Shown here one piece after another: positions 1 through 9,966 of a DNA stretch of 64,000 nt. Positions within the stretch are counted from its first letter, which is position 1. Every line of letters begins with the position of its first letter. The notes beneath the pieces were generated by a model. It worked only from the letters and a program-made list of their open reading frames with translations, searched no databases and had not been told where the DNA came from. The translations under genes and the position numbers were made by a program. The stretch is taken from positions 37,743,257 through 37,807,256 of the forward strand of contig NC_083607.1 of NCBI RefSeq assembly GCF_029168945.1, read 5' to 3'. This stretch comes from Cannabis sativa. Lineage: Eukaryota > Streptophyta > Magnoliopsida > Rosales > Cannabaceae.

Positions 1-231
1 GCGAGGAACTCAAAGGGGTGCTCGAGGGGAAAGAGGCTGAGACCAAATATTGATGCAACATGTGGCCTTCGTACCATTTATCGAGCCTTGATGGCAAATC
101 CAGACATGGACACAAGCTTCTTGGAGGAAGACGAGGAGGAAATTCTTGCTTATTGCGAGAAGACTAGGAAGGAGGAGGAAGAGGCCGAGGCGGTAGAAGA
201 AAAAGATCCATCAAAGTCTCCTACAATGTAG
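1..231 (+). CDS. C-terminal end of an unrecognised acidic ORF, open at the left edge
   Basis: Frame 1 is open from the first base to a TAG at 229-231 (76 codons). The last third is strongly acidic (LEEDEEEILAYCEKTRKEEEE), and an internal ATG lies at 91. After the stop the sequence turns AT-rich and looks like a 3' untranslated region. I recognise no domain. It lies on the plus strand, antisense to the Tat-type RT remnant that starts about 950 bases further right, so it could be an extra ORF of a Tat-lineage element, which are known to carry additional ORFs. It could equally be a host-gene fragment. The start lies outside the window. Confidence 0.35.
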   Translation, partial: ARNSKGCSRGKRLRPNIDATCGLRTIYRALMANPDMDTSFLEEDEEEILAYCEKTRKEEEEAEAVEEKDPSKSPTM

Positions 232-1179
232 GCTTGGTTTTTATTTATCTTTTATGTAAGAAAATGGCCCTAGGACCAAGACAATTGTTTGCCCCTTGTG
301 GCACCTTTTTCTTGTGTGTAAAGACAAATTTGCCAGGTTGGACGACTAACCTGGTTCTTATCTTTATTTAATGCCTTGTACTTTTATGTTTGAACTTTAA
401 TACATAATTGTTTGCTTGCAATTTAAACAATCATATTTGATCTCATACAAAGTACTTTAGGAAATTTCCATTGCTCGTATATTCCTTTAATATTGAGTAG
501 TTACTAGACTACTATACGCACGAGCAGTTTATCAATTCTGCCTCGCAATAACAGTTATAATCTGTTTCAAGCAAACTTGAATATACTTTTAATGATCTTA
601 TCACTTTGTATATTTTTGATTGATTTCATGAATAGTTAGATTATCTATTCATACACAATGTTTAAGTACTTTTATCAAGACATATTGATGCCTCGTTTAA
701 TACTTTTCCATACAGTGCGACATGTTAATATTCAACTTCACACACAAGTTATGAGTTATATCTAATTTATAACTTTTGATTTTCCTTTCTTGTCAGACAG
801 TTTTCTAATCAAAGAGATACAATGGTTTGATCCCTTTCTGGTCAGAAAGGTTTGATCAAAAACTTTGAAAAAAATTTCAAAAAATTTTAAAGAGGTGAGT
901 TTGCACTATATCATGTATATTTCTAGATAAATTCTGGTTAATCATACACATATGCCCCTCAAGTAATTTTAAAGAGTAACACTTTGTAATTACTTGAAAA
1001 AAAAATGATTCACTTTATTCATAACTGAAGTTCAAAACATTTGATCACAAATGTGAGTTACAATCATTTTATTACTGGTAGTAGGGTCGCAAATGTTCCA
1101 TGTTCCAGTAGTTTTTTATCAGCAAGGCAGTTGTAAAATTATGCATGCCATTTATCAGTATTAGAGTTGAGCCAATTTG
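232..1179. other. AT-rich stretch without a recognisable gene
   Basis: No long ORF or LTR boundary is visible. A segment near 945-975 (ATGCCCCTCAAGTAATTT) resembles wording seen in Tat-type LTRs, so part of this may be the decayed 3' region of the Tat-1 element. I cannot place its boundaries. Confidence 0.3.
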
Positions 1180-1729
1180 TAAACCTCGATTCCCACTATC
1201 TTTTCAATTAAGCTCTAATTTTCTCAAGATTTGCTTCAATGCCCCTCGCGTTGACTATGAATCCCAGAAATTTTCCTAAAAGGAAACTCCAAAGGGACAC
1301 TTTTTCAGGTTAAGTTTTATATTGTACTTCCTTAATATTACGAAGCACTCCGCGAGCACTGAGGTATGGAAAAAAATCCTTTGGGCACGCCTTATTCAGA
1401 TCAGAAAAGTCAATACAAGTTCTCCAACAACAAGATTGACTATCCACGAGGGATAAAACACTTTGCATATAAAGTCGTTGACCAGCAACTTATCCACTTA
1501 CTGTTTGAGTGCCTCTTGTCTCTCGAAATCCTAGGGTCTCCTCTTCTGTCTCTTTTCTGGGTAATTTGTATCGACATTCAAATGATGGCTGATAATTTAG
1601 GATCAATCCCTATCATATCTCCGTGGCTTCAGACAAACTGATCCAGGTTTGCCCTTGAAAAACTTAATAGATGCTATTTCAGTTGTTCATCCAGGTTCTT
1701 CCCATCGTAAACACACTTTATGGGATTTC
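1180..1729 (-). pseudogene. Tat-type Ty3/gypsy reverse transcriptase remnant (Tat-1)
   Basis: Read on the minus strand in shifting frames, this gives the landmarks of a Tat-lineage pol in order. They are SHGDMIGIDPKL and HLNVDTNYPEKRQKRRP (RT N-terminus), EVDKLL-like with FYPSWIVNLVV, RTCIDFSDLNKACPKD (RT motif), and then, after a gap, ILRKYNIKLNLKKCPFGVS and KFLGFIVNARGIEANLEKI (RT C-terminus). The central part with the catalytic YxDD is missing and several frameshifts and stops are present. Homology fades near 1180. The reading continues beyond copia element A at 11869. Inactive. Confidence 0.72.
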
Positions 1730-3639
1730 TGTTGGGTTTTATGCCCTAAATAAAACTCATTTCATATAATCAGGTTTACTTATTAATAAAGATCAGAAAT
1801 AACATTTTATGTTGCATGGTTCACATGATTTATTTCATGATTACATGTATACAATGTATGAATTCTTTTTAAGTCCAGAACATATGAGTTGGTTAAAGAT
1901 TATAGTGTTGTCAGCACAGTGGAATATAATCTTTATTATATGTTCAAAAGTTTATTCCCTGATTTGTCAGAACACTGGATTTAGACTGACATGGTATAAT
2001 CAGCGATAGGTATACTTACACATTGGAAAAGTGTTATGTCCTTTCCAGGACATTGGCAAAGTTTACGAGTATCGGATGTATGGAGTATACATCGGAAGGG
2101 ACCGATATTGAACTTTGCTTAGATATGTTAAAATTTACCGTAATATCTATTCAATTCAATATCACCAGTTGATCCTAGATCACATGATCGAAATTTTGAT
2201 ATGGTTAGGCTCAATCTCAAGAGTGTTATTCGTGTTCTTTGATTTGTTAGTTAAGCCTAATTTTTGGTCAGGGCAATACATACATTTTGGGAACACGGTA
2301 ATGCAATTGAGTGGGAGCGCTAACATAAATATGGAATCTATAGCTTCTATTTGGCAAATAGAAGTAAAGGATGATTTCCTTCGAGCTTAACCAAACGAAG
2401 ATAAATGGTGGAGATCTCATTTCACTTAGGTGAAATATCATTTATATAGGGTTAAGTGTTTTAAGGATAAAATACATTGTAGGGTGTTACGGTAATTTAA
2501 TCCCTTTACAGTGTAAATCATCTATATAGAGGATCATTGATCACATTAGGGTAATAACAATGGATAACTCATGATGTGTCTATATCGTGGAACATATAGA
2601 GCGTTTCTATATATGATGAGAGTGCAATTCCAAGTTCTAAGTGTGGATTCAATGAGGAATTAATAAGTTAGGGAATTTACTTGGTGAATTCAGTTCGACT
2701 TATTGGAAGCTCGGTTTTATAGACCCATGGTCCCCATACTAGTTGAGACCATACTGCTTGTAAGACTCAGTTAATTGATTTTAATTAATCAATTATAATT
2801 CTAAAAGTTAGACTATGTCTACTTTATGAATTCTCATAGTTTAAGGATGAAATCGTAAAGAAAAGGGTTTCTAGGTTTAATTATTAATTAAGAGACTTTG
2901 TATGTCTAATTAATAATTATTTTAAATGACAATATTATTTAATAATCTATTTTATTTATTAAATAATTAGTTTTGGCATTTAAATGATTAGAATTGGAAA
3001 AATGGCATTTTTTGAGAAATTGAAATAAAATTGAGGAAACTGCAAAATCCAAGTGAGGCCCATTTCACTGTATGGCCGGCACCTCTTTGTGTGTTTCCCA
3101 ATTATTATTTTCAATTTTAATTGCCATGTAATTGCTAATCAAAGCCTAGCAAAATAGGAAAGTGGTTGATCACACTAAATAAGGCAGTTAATTGATTACA
3201 CAGTAATTAAGGAAACTGTTTTATTTGGAAAGTTGTGCTCTCCCTTCTCCCTATATAAAGCAACCTTTGTTCTCTTCTCTTGTAAGCCATAAGCCACGAA
3301 ATTCAAGAGAGAAAAAGAGAGAAAAATTTGAAATCCTTGTGAGATGAGTAGTGCCCACACACATCAAGTGGTATCTCAATCATAGTATGTAAGACTATGG
3401 AATTTCTGCATCAAAGAAGGAGAAAAGAAGATCCAGGTTCAGATATTGGTAATGCTTTGCTACAGAAAGGAATCAAGGGCTAGAGATCTGAACGGAAGGA
3501 GTCATATTATTCCGCTGCACCCACTGTAAGGTTTTCTAACTTTATATGTGTTTATTTTCATTGTTTTAGAATTCATATTAGGTTGTTAATCCAACATACT
3601 TGTTAGTAAATCTAGATCCTGGTAAAATAATTTCCAACA
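1730..3639 (+). repeat. 5' LTR of copia element A
   Basis: 1910 bp, TG...CA, beginning right after TSD ATTTC and ending just before the PBS. It matches 9967-11863 along its full length with scattered substitutions and small indels. Short ORFs in it recur in the other LTR only because the LTRs are copies, so I do not call them genes. The ATCGGATGTATGGAGTATAC block and the CCCATGGTCCCCATACTAG block are shared with the B and solo LTRs of this superfamily. Confidence 0.93.
3251..3260 (+). promoter_or_regulatory. Likely TATA box of the A LTR promoter
   Basis: CTATATAAAG lies about 380 bases before the LTR end and is preserved at 11485-11494 in the 3' LTR. The B and solo LTRs have CTATAAATAG or a close variant at the equivalent place. 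Position and sequence fit an LTR core promoter; activity is inferred. Confidence 0.6.
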
Positions 3640-3641
3640 AC

Positions 3642-3654
3642 TGGTATCAGAGCC
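3642..3654 (+). other. Primer binding site of element A
   Basis: TGGTATCAGAGCC begins two bases after the 5' LTR end. This is the usual plant retrotransposon PBS, complementary to the 3' end of initiator methionine tRNA. Confidence 0.88.
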
Positions 3655-3916
3655 ATGGTAATGATTTACTTTCATGTAATATGAATTAAAACGATGATTG
3701 CATGTTTCTGTGTTGATTTGGATGGCTTCATGTTTGTTTATGTGTTGTTTGATGAATGTTGATGTTGTACAGTTTCGTTTTCCATGAAAAATATTTTTTC
3801 AATTTTTGAAAATATTTTATTTGGATTCCTTGTGAAAAATTAAGCAATTTTGTTTTTTACGGAACTCGATTCCGATAAAAATTGAAAAAGTTATGAATTT
3901 TGGAAAATCGGGATTT

Positions 3917-4140
3917 CGGGAATGCATGGGTGCTCAATCGTGAGCACCAGGCACTCGGATCAGCCCCCCTTGCGCGCGCGTGTGACGAGCCTCCCGCCCG
4001 TGTGCACCCTGCACATCCGCCCGAGGAGATGCTGCACCTGCCGAGAAAACTCGGCGTCCCACCCTGTAGCTCCTTTTGTCCGCGCACGTAGGAGGCTGCG
4101 TGCAGCCTTCCTGGGCTGCACGTGCAGCCTCCTGGGCTGT
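3917..4140 (+). other. GC-rich hairpin island in the leader of element A
   Basis: This GC-rich block of about 220 bases stands in a leader that is otherwise extremely AT-rich. It holds a perfect 8-bp hairpin at 3929-3948 (GGTGCTCA ATCG TGAGCACC), a GCGCGCGCG run near 3971, and repeated GGCTGC/GCAGCC complements at 4092-4140. Both strands are open over 190-360 bases here, but the frames show no family motif, so I treat those ORFs as composition artefacts. Element B has a comparable island at 47840-48010. A packaging or dimerisation role is inference only. Confidence 0.55.
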
Positions 4141-6893
4141 GTTCCCCAAAAGTGCGATTTTTTGGATTTCTTCCCAAAAATCTAATTTGTCCAAGGGATT
4201 GTTTCCCAAAATTCATTTTTCCTTTTTTAAATATTTCTAAATTGAAATGTTTCCAATTTTAAATATTATCAATTTGGAATTTTTCTAATTTTAAATATTT
4301 TTATTTTGGAATGTTTCCAATTTTAAATATTTCCTATTATGGTCAGATTTAAAAATTTTTTAACTTCTTTAAAATTTATTTATTATTTAATTATAAGATT
4401 AGATATTTTGATATTTAAGATATTTTAAATTAAAAGATAACTTTGTCTTTTTATTTAAAATATTATATTAAAATTATCTTCTATGACAAATTAAATAATT
4501 AATAAATTTGAAATTAACATAGATATTTTTATAGATATACTTACCATAATGTTTTTCAAATTCAAAAATTTGTTATTTTGTTAAATATTTAATTATTTAT
4601 AAATTATAAGTATAAAAATGATATTTTTTCTATATATATCATTTTTTCCTTATTAAAAATTTATAAATCATATCTTAAATATTTAAATAACATAGATATT
4701 TTTGTAGAGATTTGAATATTGCTTAATTTGAGATATTTTGACATATAATTATGGTAATTATTATTCATTTATTATTTTATTCCTAAAATAATAGTTATCT
4801 AGCCAAATCTATTTTAAAAATTAGTTTATTTTATTAAATTATAAGATCTGAAAGTGATATTGAAGATTCTTTCCTTTTAAATCATTGATCTTATTAGATA
4901 TTTAATTTGATTCAAATAAACCTAGATATTTTAAAATTAGTTTCCTTTATTTGGTTAGTTTAAGAATAATAATTTAATTATATTAATATCTTATTTTCAA
5001 ATCTGTTACATGGACAATGTTTGTTTATATTGTTTATTCAAAACTTGTTTAACAAACCTATTATTTATCTGATCTAAATTGCTATGATTAACTTATTCAC
5101 AGATCCAATGATTTGATTTTAATCATAGTCCAATTGTCAATAGATCTTATAAATAATTTGTAACAGGTAAATTTTGTACTTCTTTCATCTGTGTAAACCT
5201 AGTAACATGATAGGGCCCATCCAAATCATTTGACCTGTGTGAGCCTATATGTTTGCTTTTGGGCTTAGATGCATATAGGAAGCCCATTTAAGTTTTTACT
5301 AAGTAAATGGACTAGGTTGCTAAAATAAATTTTGACATAAGGAAATTTATTTAGGCCCAATTAGATTTGGGCTTATTCAATGAATAACAATTGTTTATTT
5401 TAAGGTTAAATTCCTCTCTTTTGGGCCTTGTGTGAGAGTTGGGGGCCATAGAAGTGGGTACGACATACTGAACCCAGCTCCCCCTCACATGAACTACCCC
5501 AATTGTGAAGGCCCATTTGCCTTATTTAAATAATTGTATTAGGTTAATTATATTAGTCTAACCTAATTAAAATTGAATTAGCAACATAATTAACTTTTAA
5601 AATATATGAAATTTATTTTTCATTGTAATATTTTAAAGTTAATTTTAGAAAAATACTTAGTCAATGATATATTCTAGATAGTTATTTCTAGTACTAGTTA
5701 TTATTTCTAAAACTAAATAGGAAAATATCATAGATTGTGAAATTAATTGTTTCCTAATTTATATAACCTCGTCTATGCCGGAAACGCTATTTTGTAATGA
5801 CCGCGAGGTCTAACTCAGTTTATTTATATAACATAATCGTCTTTCTCAAAAAAAGAAATTAATTGTTTCCTAATTTGGTACAATCTAAGTTTAGTATATT
5901 TTCCTAGTATTAAACTAGAATTAATAATTAAGTTTCCTCTTTACTTAATTATTTATTTCTTGAATTTAATACATTTAATTAAATTGAAAATTCAATATCT
6001 AAGTTGATTTTCATCATGATGCTTTAATATTGTTATTTTCATGTTATTTAATTAAAGTTGAAAATTATATTTTAAGTTTGGAATTTTATTTCAGAATAAC
6101 TTAAAATTGAATAATTTTCAAAATATATTTTATTTTATTTTATTAACCATTTCCCAAAATTTCGAAATTGCAGCACCTTGATGCAGAAATTTTGAATTTT
6201 ATTTGAAAAATAGATTAAAGTTGAAAATTATTTATTTAATTTTGGACCAACTTAAATCAGTGATTTTTTCATTTAATGGTTAATTAAAATAAATGAACTA
6301 AAATATATTATAATTAGAAATTGGATTAATTAGTCTATGAAAGTCTAGATAGATATTATCTGTTTTGCTTGAAGTATTTTTCTAGTGTATTTAATTAAAT
6401 AGAAAATTAATATTTAAGTTGATTTTTTTATCATGATACTTAAATATTTGAAATTTTTCTTACATATTTAATTAAATAGGGAAATTATATTTTTTGTTGT
6501 TAAAAATTAATTTTTATTAATTTTGGGCCAACATAAAATTAGAGTAATTTTCCAGGATTTATTTTATTTTATTTGAAAGCATTTTTGAAATGCAATATAT
6601 ATTTATAGAAAATTAAATTTGAGTAGTAAATTAATTTAAATTAATTTTGAAACAACTTAAATTGAATAATTTTCTAAATATTTATGGAAATTATTACTAA
6701 GATGGAAATAATTCACGTTATTTTCATATCCATCTAAGTATAATTTATAAATATTAAATTAAAATTTATATTTGAAATTTTTCATTCTAAATTGGAAATT
6801 TTAATTAAATAAATATATATTTAAAATAAATGGAATAAAATAAATATTAGAAGAAAATACAACCCTTCATTAAATAATGTGCTTTATTATTAT
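4141..6893 (+). other. Long AT-rich leader of element A with a conserved island
   Basis: There is no coding signal over 2.7 kb; the sequence is mostly A and T homopolymer-rich. Two islands stand out because they recur nearly unchanged in the diverged element B. One is 5205-5285 (GGGCCCATCCAAAT...GTGTGAGCCTATAT). The other is 5403-5525 (TTTTGGGCCTTGTGTGAGAG...GAAGTGGGTACGACATACTG). The second has a short G-rich/C-rich complement (TTGGGGGCC against CCCAGCTCCCCC). The material between them is variable. Confidence 0.6.
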
Positions 6894-7645
6894 AAGGATA
6901 TTCGATCTCCATTGTTGGTTTTACATAGCTATTGTTTTAGTGAGTAATCCTCCCTAATGGAGGAACGTTCATTAGCAAGTTAGCACCGTTCAATCTCGAA
7001 AGATAAGTAATCTTGTAAGTTTTTTATATAGTTTGACCACCCTAATGGTGGCGATTGTATAAGACTTGCAAGAATATGAAACAATGGTGGAAGCTCATAA
7101 GATAGAATAGCCTTGACTCTCGCCTAAACGGGACAACGCGGATTGACATCTTGATCGAATAAAAGGTTGCTAGAATGTTTGACATTTTAGATGAGCTGAC
7201 AACTCTGTTCAATGAATGGTAGCTTTGACTCTCGCCTAAACGGGACACTGATATCAGTTTGTTGAAAACCTTAGAAATTATTTACGATTGTATGTTTTAG
7301 TATTTTCACTTGTCATTCCTACTTGCTATATGCTTCATAATTTCTGAATTGTGTATGAATTTGTATTGAACCATGTTATTTTCTGTTATTAAATTGTAGT
7401 TTAATTTTGAATCTTCATTGTTGGTCTAACTTGATTTGTTTTTCTAATGAGATAAATCCCTAATGGATTTTCACCATTAGACTAACATAATAGTGTTAGA
7501 TCTCGAAAGATAAATATTGTAAATGCAACATCTAGCTGTTCATCAATTGATGACACTTTAGACTAGTATTTTACAATATGAAACAAGAAGATTGTATAAA
7601 TAAGATTACTTTGACTCTCGCTAATCGGAGCATCGTTGGATTCTT
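6894..7645 (+). other. Structured leader module of element A, partly duplicated
   Basis: Module 1 (6894-7265) has an ordered set: hairpin TCCTCC CTAAT GGAGGA (6948-6964), the string CTCGAAAGATAAGTAAT, hairpin CCACC CTAAT GGTGG (7037-7051), and two copies of ACTCTCGCCTAAACGGGAC (within 7114-7134 and 7226-7246). Module 2 (about 7420-7645) is a diverged repeat of the same order: AAATCC CTAAT GGATTT (7454-7470), CTCGAAAGATAAAT, and a variant ACTCTCGCTAATCGGAGC near 7613-7631. Element B has module 1 at 50705-51085, just upstream of its gag ORF. Stops occur in all frames. Confidence 0.65.
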
Positions 7646-8039
7646 ATTTAAAACGAAATTATCCTAATTCCTCTTAGCTTATTCCTTTCGAATCAGCTTA
7701 ATGACATATCATTGGATGAATGGTCTATAAATCATATAAAGTCTTATTTTCTCTTAAGAAATTAGATGACGCATATGATTATATTCCCGAAATTCTATCC
7801 CAAAATGATATAAATCCTCAATCTTAGATATCTCCTACTTGTATAGGCAAATCATAGAGTTAGATTAGTAGTGGTGGTCCAAGAAAGAGTTACTAATTAT
7901 ACAGTTACACTTTCACAAGTGTTTATTAACCATTTTCTTTCAATGGATTTAAACTGTATGAGTTTAGTATTTTGTGACCAGAATCCACTTGCACTATTCT
8001 AAGAACTCTTTGATGTAACTAAACTTAAGTCATCAAAAG

Positions 8040-9950
8040 ATACAACCACATATTTTATAAATCTAAGGCATTTGTATCCTGTTCATAGTGGTTTTGACAA
8101 GATCATTCTCTGCAAAGAGTTAATATGCCTATATCCACGGAAAGTAATTTCATCTCATTCGCAGATGGATGTACATTCAGGGGTGGATATGAGTTTTCGT
8201 TGTATTCTTAAAACGATCACTCTAGATTTTACCTTATGCAAAGGAAATTTGAAATGTTTGAAAAATTTCATGAATTTCTAGCAATGGTGAAGGTAAGTGG
8301 TTAAAGATCTTGCGAACTAATAGGGGTGGAGAAAAAGGTAGTAGATATGCAGTTCAAAGATCATTAATTTGATTTTTGAATTATATCCAAACTTACCTCC
8401 CCAGAAATTCGAGTTGCATATTGATGATTAGTTACTAGTCGTTGCCTAAATCCTTCTATGGTAGTAAAATTTCAGAATGATGTAATGGTTGTATACTTAA
8501 TGTAAATCATTACTAGATTCATGGATGACCTAATCGAAATCTTAAGAAAAGCTAGAACTGCTAACCTTGGTTTGCATGTTTGTTAGCTATTCTAAGTGAT
8601 TAGGGATGGAGCATCCCATAGTCATTAGATAAGAAAGTGTTTGTTTAAACAAATACTACTTTTCTAAGAAAATGACTAAGTCTAAAAGTAAAGTAGCAAA
8701 TAAAGGAGATATTTTTTCTTGATTCCATAAGTGTTCTATCAACTTATTCGTTACAAGATGATCCCACTGCCTCTGTTGTCTTAACACAACCGAAGAGGTC
8801 AATACCATTTAGTTTTCTTAGACATAATTCACGGTACCTTGTTGTAGTGGGAGAGTTTCTAGGAACTCACCTTCTTATAACTTGGAAGACACTAGTGATT
8901 AAAATCCATTGTGAGTTTAAACAAGTAATGGATTGTCAAGATAAGAAACGAAGAAGTAAGCCAATAGAACTATGGTTTGATCCATTCACATGGAGTAACC
9001 TTAAGTTTTCTATTACAAGGACATGAAAGGAAATTTTCCTTAATAAGTCTATTCAATGGACTTAACAAAACTTCCTGTTCTTAGTATTATAGGTTTGAGT
9101 TTATTTAAACCTATGGCTTGTGGTATACCTGGTAATTACTTACTCTAATGCAAGCATGAGATGCTGATGCATTTTCTTTCCAATGGAAATCTATAGAAGC
9201 TTCACAACTTCTTAGACATAGATTTTATTTATCTAAGGAAAAGTCTCAACTATTCCAGAGAAGATAAAGCCATGAAAGAATTTCTTAAATCAACACTGAG
9301 AGGTCTCAGATATGCTTTAGTATGCCTTAGACCAGACACCCGCTGTTGAGTGGGAGTAATGAGTAGGTATCAGATTAATCCAGGAGAGGAACATTGGAAG
9401 ACAATCAAGTAAATTTTAAGATTAAGAAGAGGAACTATATGTTAGTCAATAAGGGTGGTTTTGAAACTCTTAGACTACACCACATCAGATTTCGAGACTT
9501 GCCTTTGTGCTAGAAAGTCTGCTGATGAGATGGTGATTACTTTGGGGGTGGAGTAGTGATTTCGGAGAAGTGTAAAAACCTATCTGAAATCTCTTGGTCT
9601 ACCAAAAGAGACTGAATGTTAAAAGTTGAAGGAAAGATACTTATTCAGTCTAAGGAAAGTTCTATACTTTTGTGGCACTGTTCCAACTTGCCTTAACTAC
9701 TAGGGTTACTTCCTGAATAACCAAAGAGTAGTTGCCAAAAAGTATAGAATCCAGTATCCCAAGAGAGTAGACATATAGAGAGGACTTTCACATTATCAAG
9801 GATTTTGTGATTAAGGAAGAGTAATGGTGGAGAAGAGGTTGTGTTTAATTCAACCTGTCAGATCCCATTACGAGGAGTTTACTACTATTACACTTGATTG
9901 GTATATCAAGGTGTTAATGATTATTTGAAATGCACTTTTTGTTTTATATT
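8040..9950 (+). pseudogene. Ty1/copia pol remnant of element A (integrase, RT, RNase H)
   Basis: Copia landmarks appear in order on the plus strand in broken frames. They are a GAG-pre-integrase-like LRHLYPVHSGFDKI (8065-8115), integrase core GGYEFSLYS-NDHSRFYLMQRKFEMFEKFHEF (about 8180-8280), LRTNRGGE with a following DMQFKDH and SKLTSP (8308-8405), LPKSFYG (8440-8462), and KKVFV-TNTTFL (8630-8665). Near 9310-9450 comes the RT/RNase H stretch CLRPDT...VGVMSRYQINPGEEHWKTIK. FTLGGGVVIS-like wording follows near 9535-9570 and the RNase H tail HIERTF near 9775-9800. Stops and frameshifts occur every few dozen codons. No gag or protease is recognisable. Confidence 0.8.
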
Positions 9951-9955
9951 AGTGC

Positions 9956-9966
9956 AAGTGGGAGTT
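9956..9966 (+). other. Polypurine tract of element A
   Basis: AAGTGGGAGTT directly abuts the TG of the 3' LTR. The identical tract precedes the 3' LTR of element B (53893-53903). This is the usual plus-strand primer position. Confidence 0.75.

Noticed and set aside
1809..2390. Two ORFs (66 and 91 codons) repeated at 10046-10627
   Set aside because: They lie in the paired LTRs of element A, so recurrence only reflects LTR duplication. They are not kept in the B or solo A-type LTRs and match no family I know.
3642..3654. tRNA gene fragment
   Set aside because: The match to a tRNA 3' end is the primer binding site of the retrotransposon, not a gene.
3857..4216. Overlapping ORFs on both strands in the GC-rich island
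   Set aside because: Open frames on both strands in a GC-rich patch are expected by composition; no domain words, and element B has different frames at the same place.
7042..7248. Minus-strand 68-codon ORF in the leader module
   Set aside because: It covers the conserved non-coding module of A, is not open in B, and has no recognisable motif.
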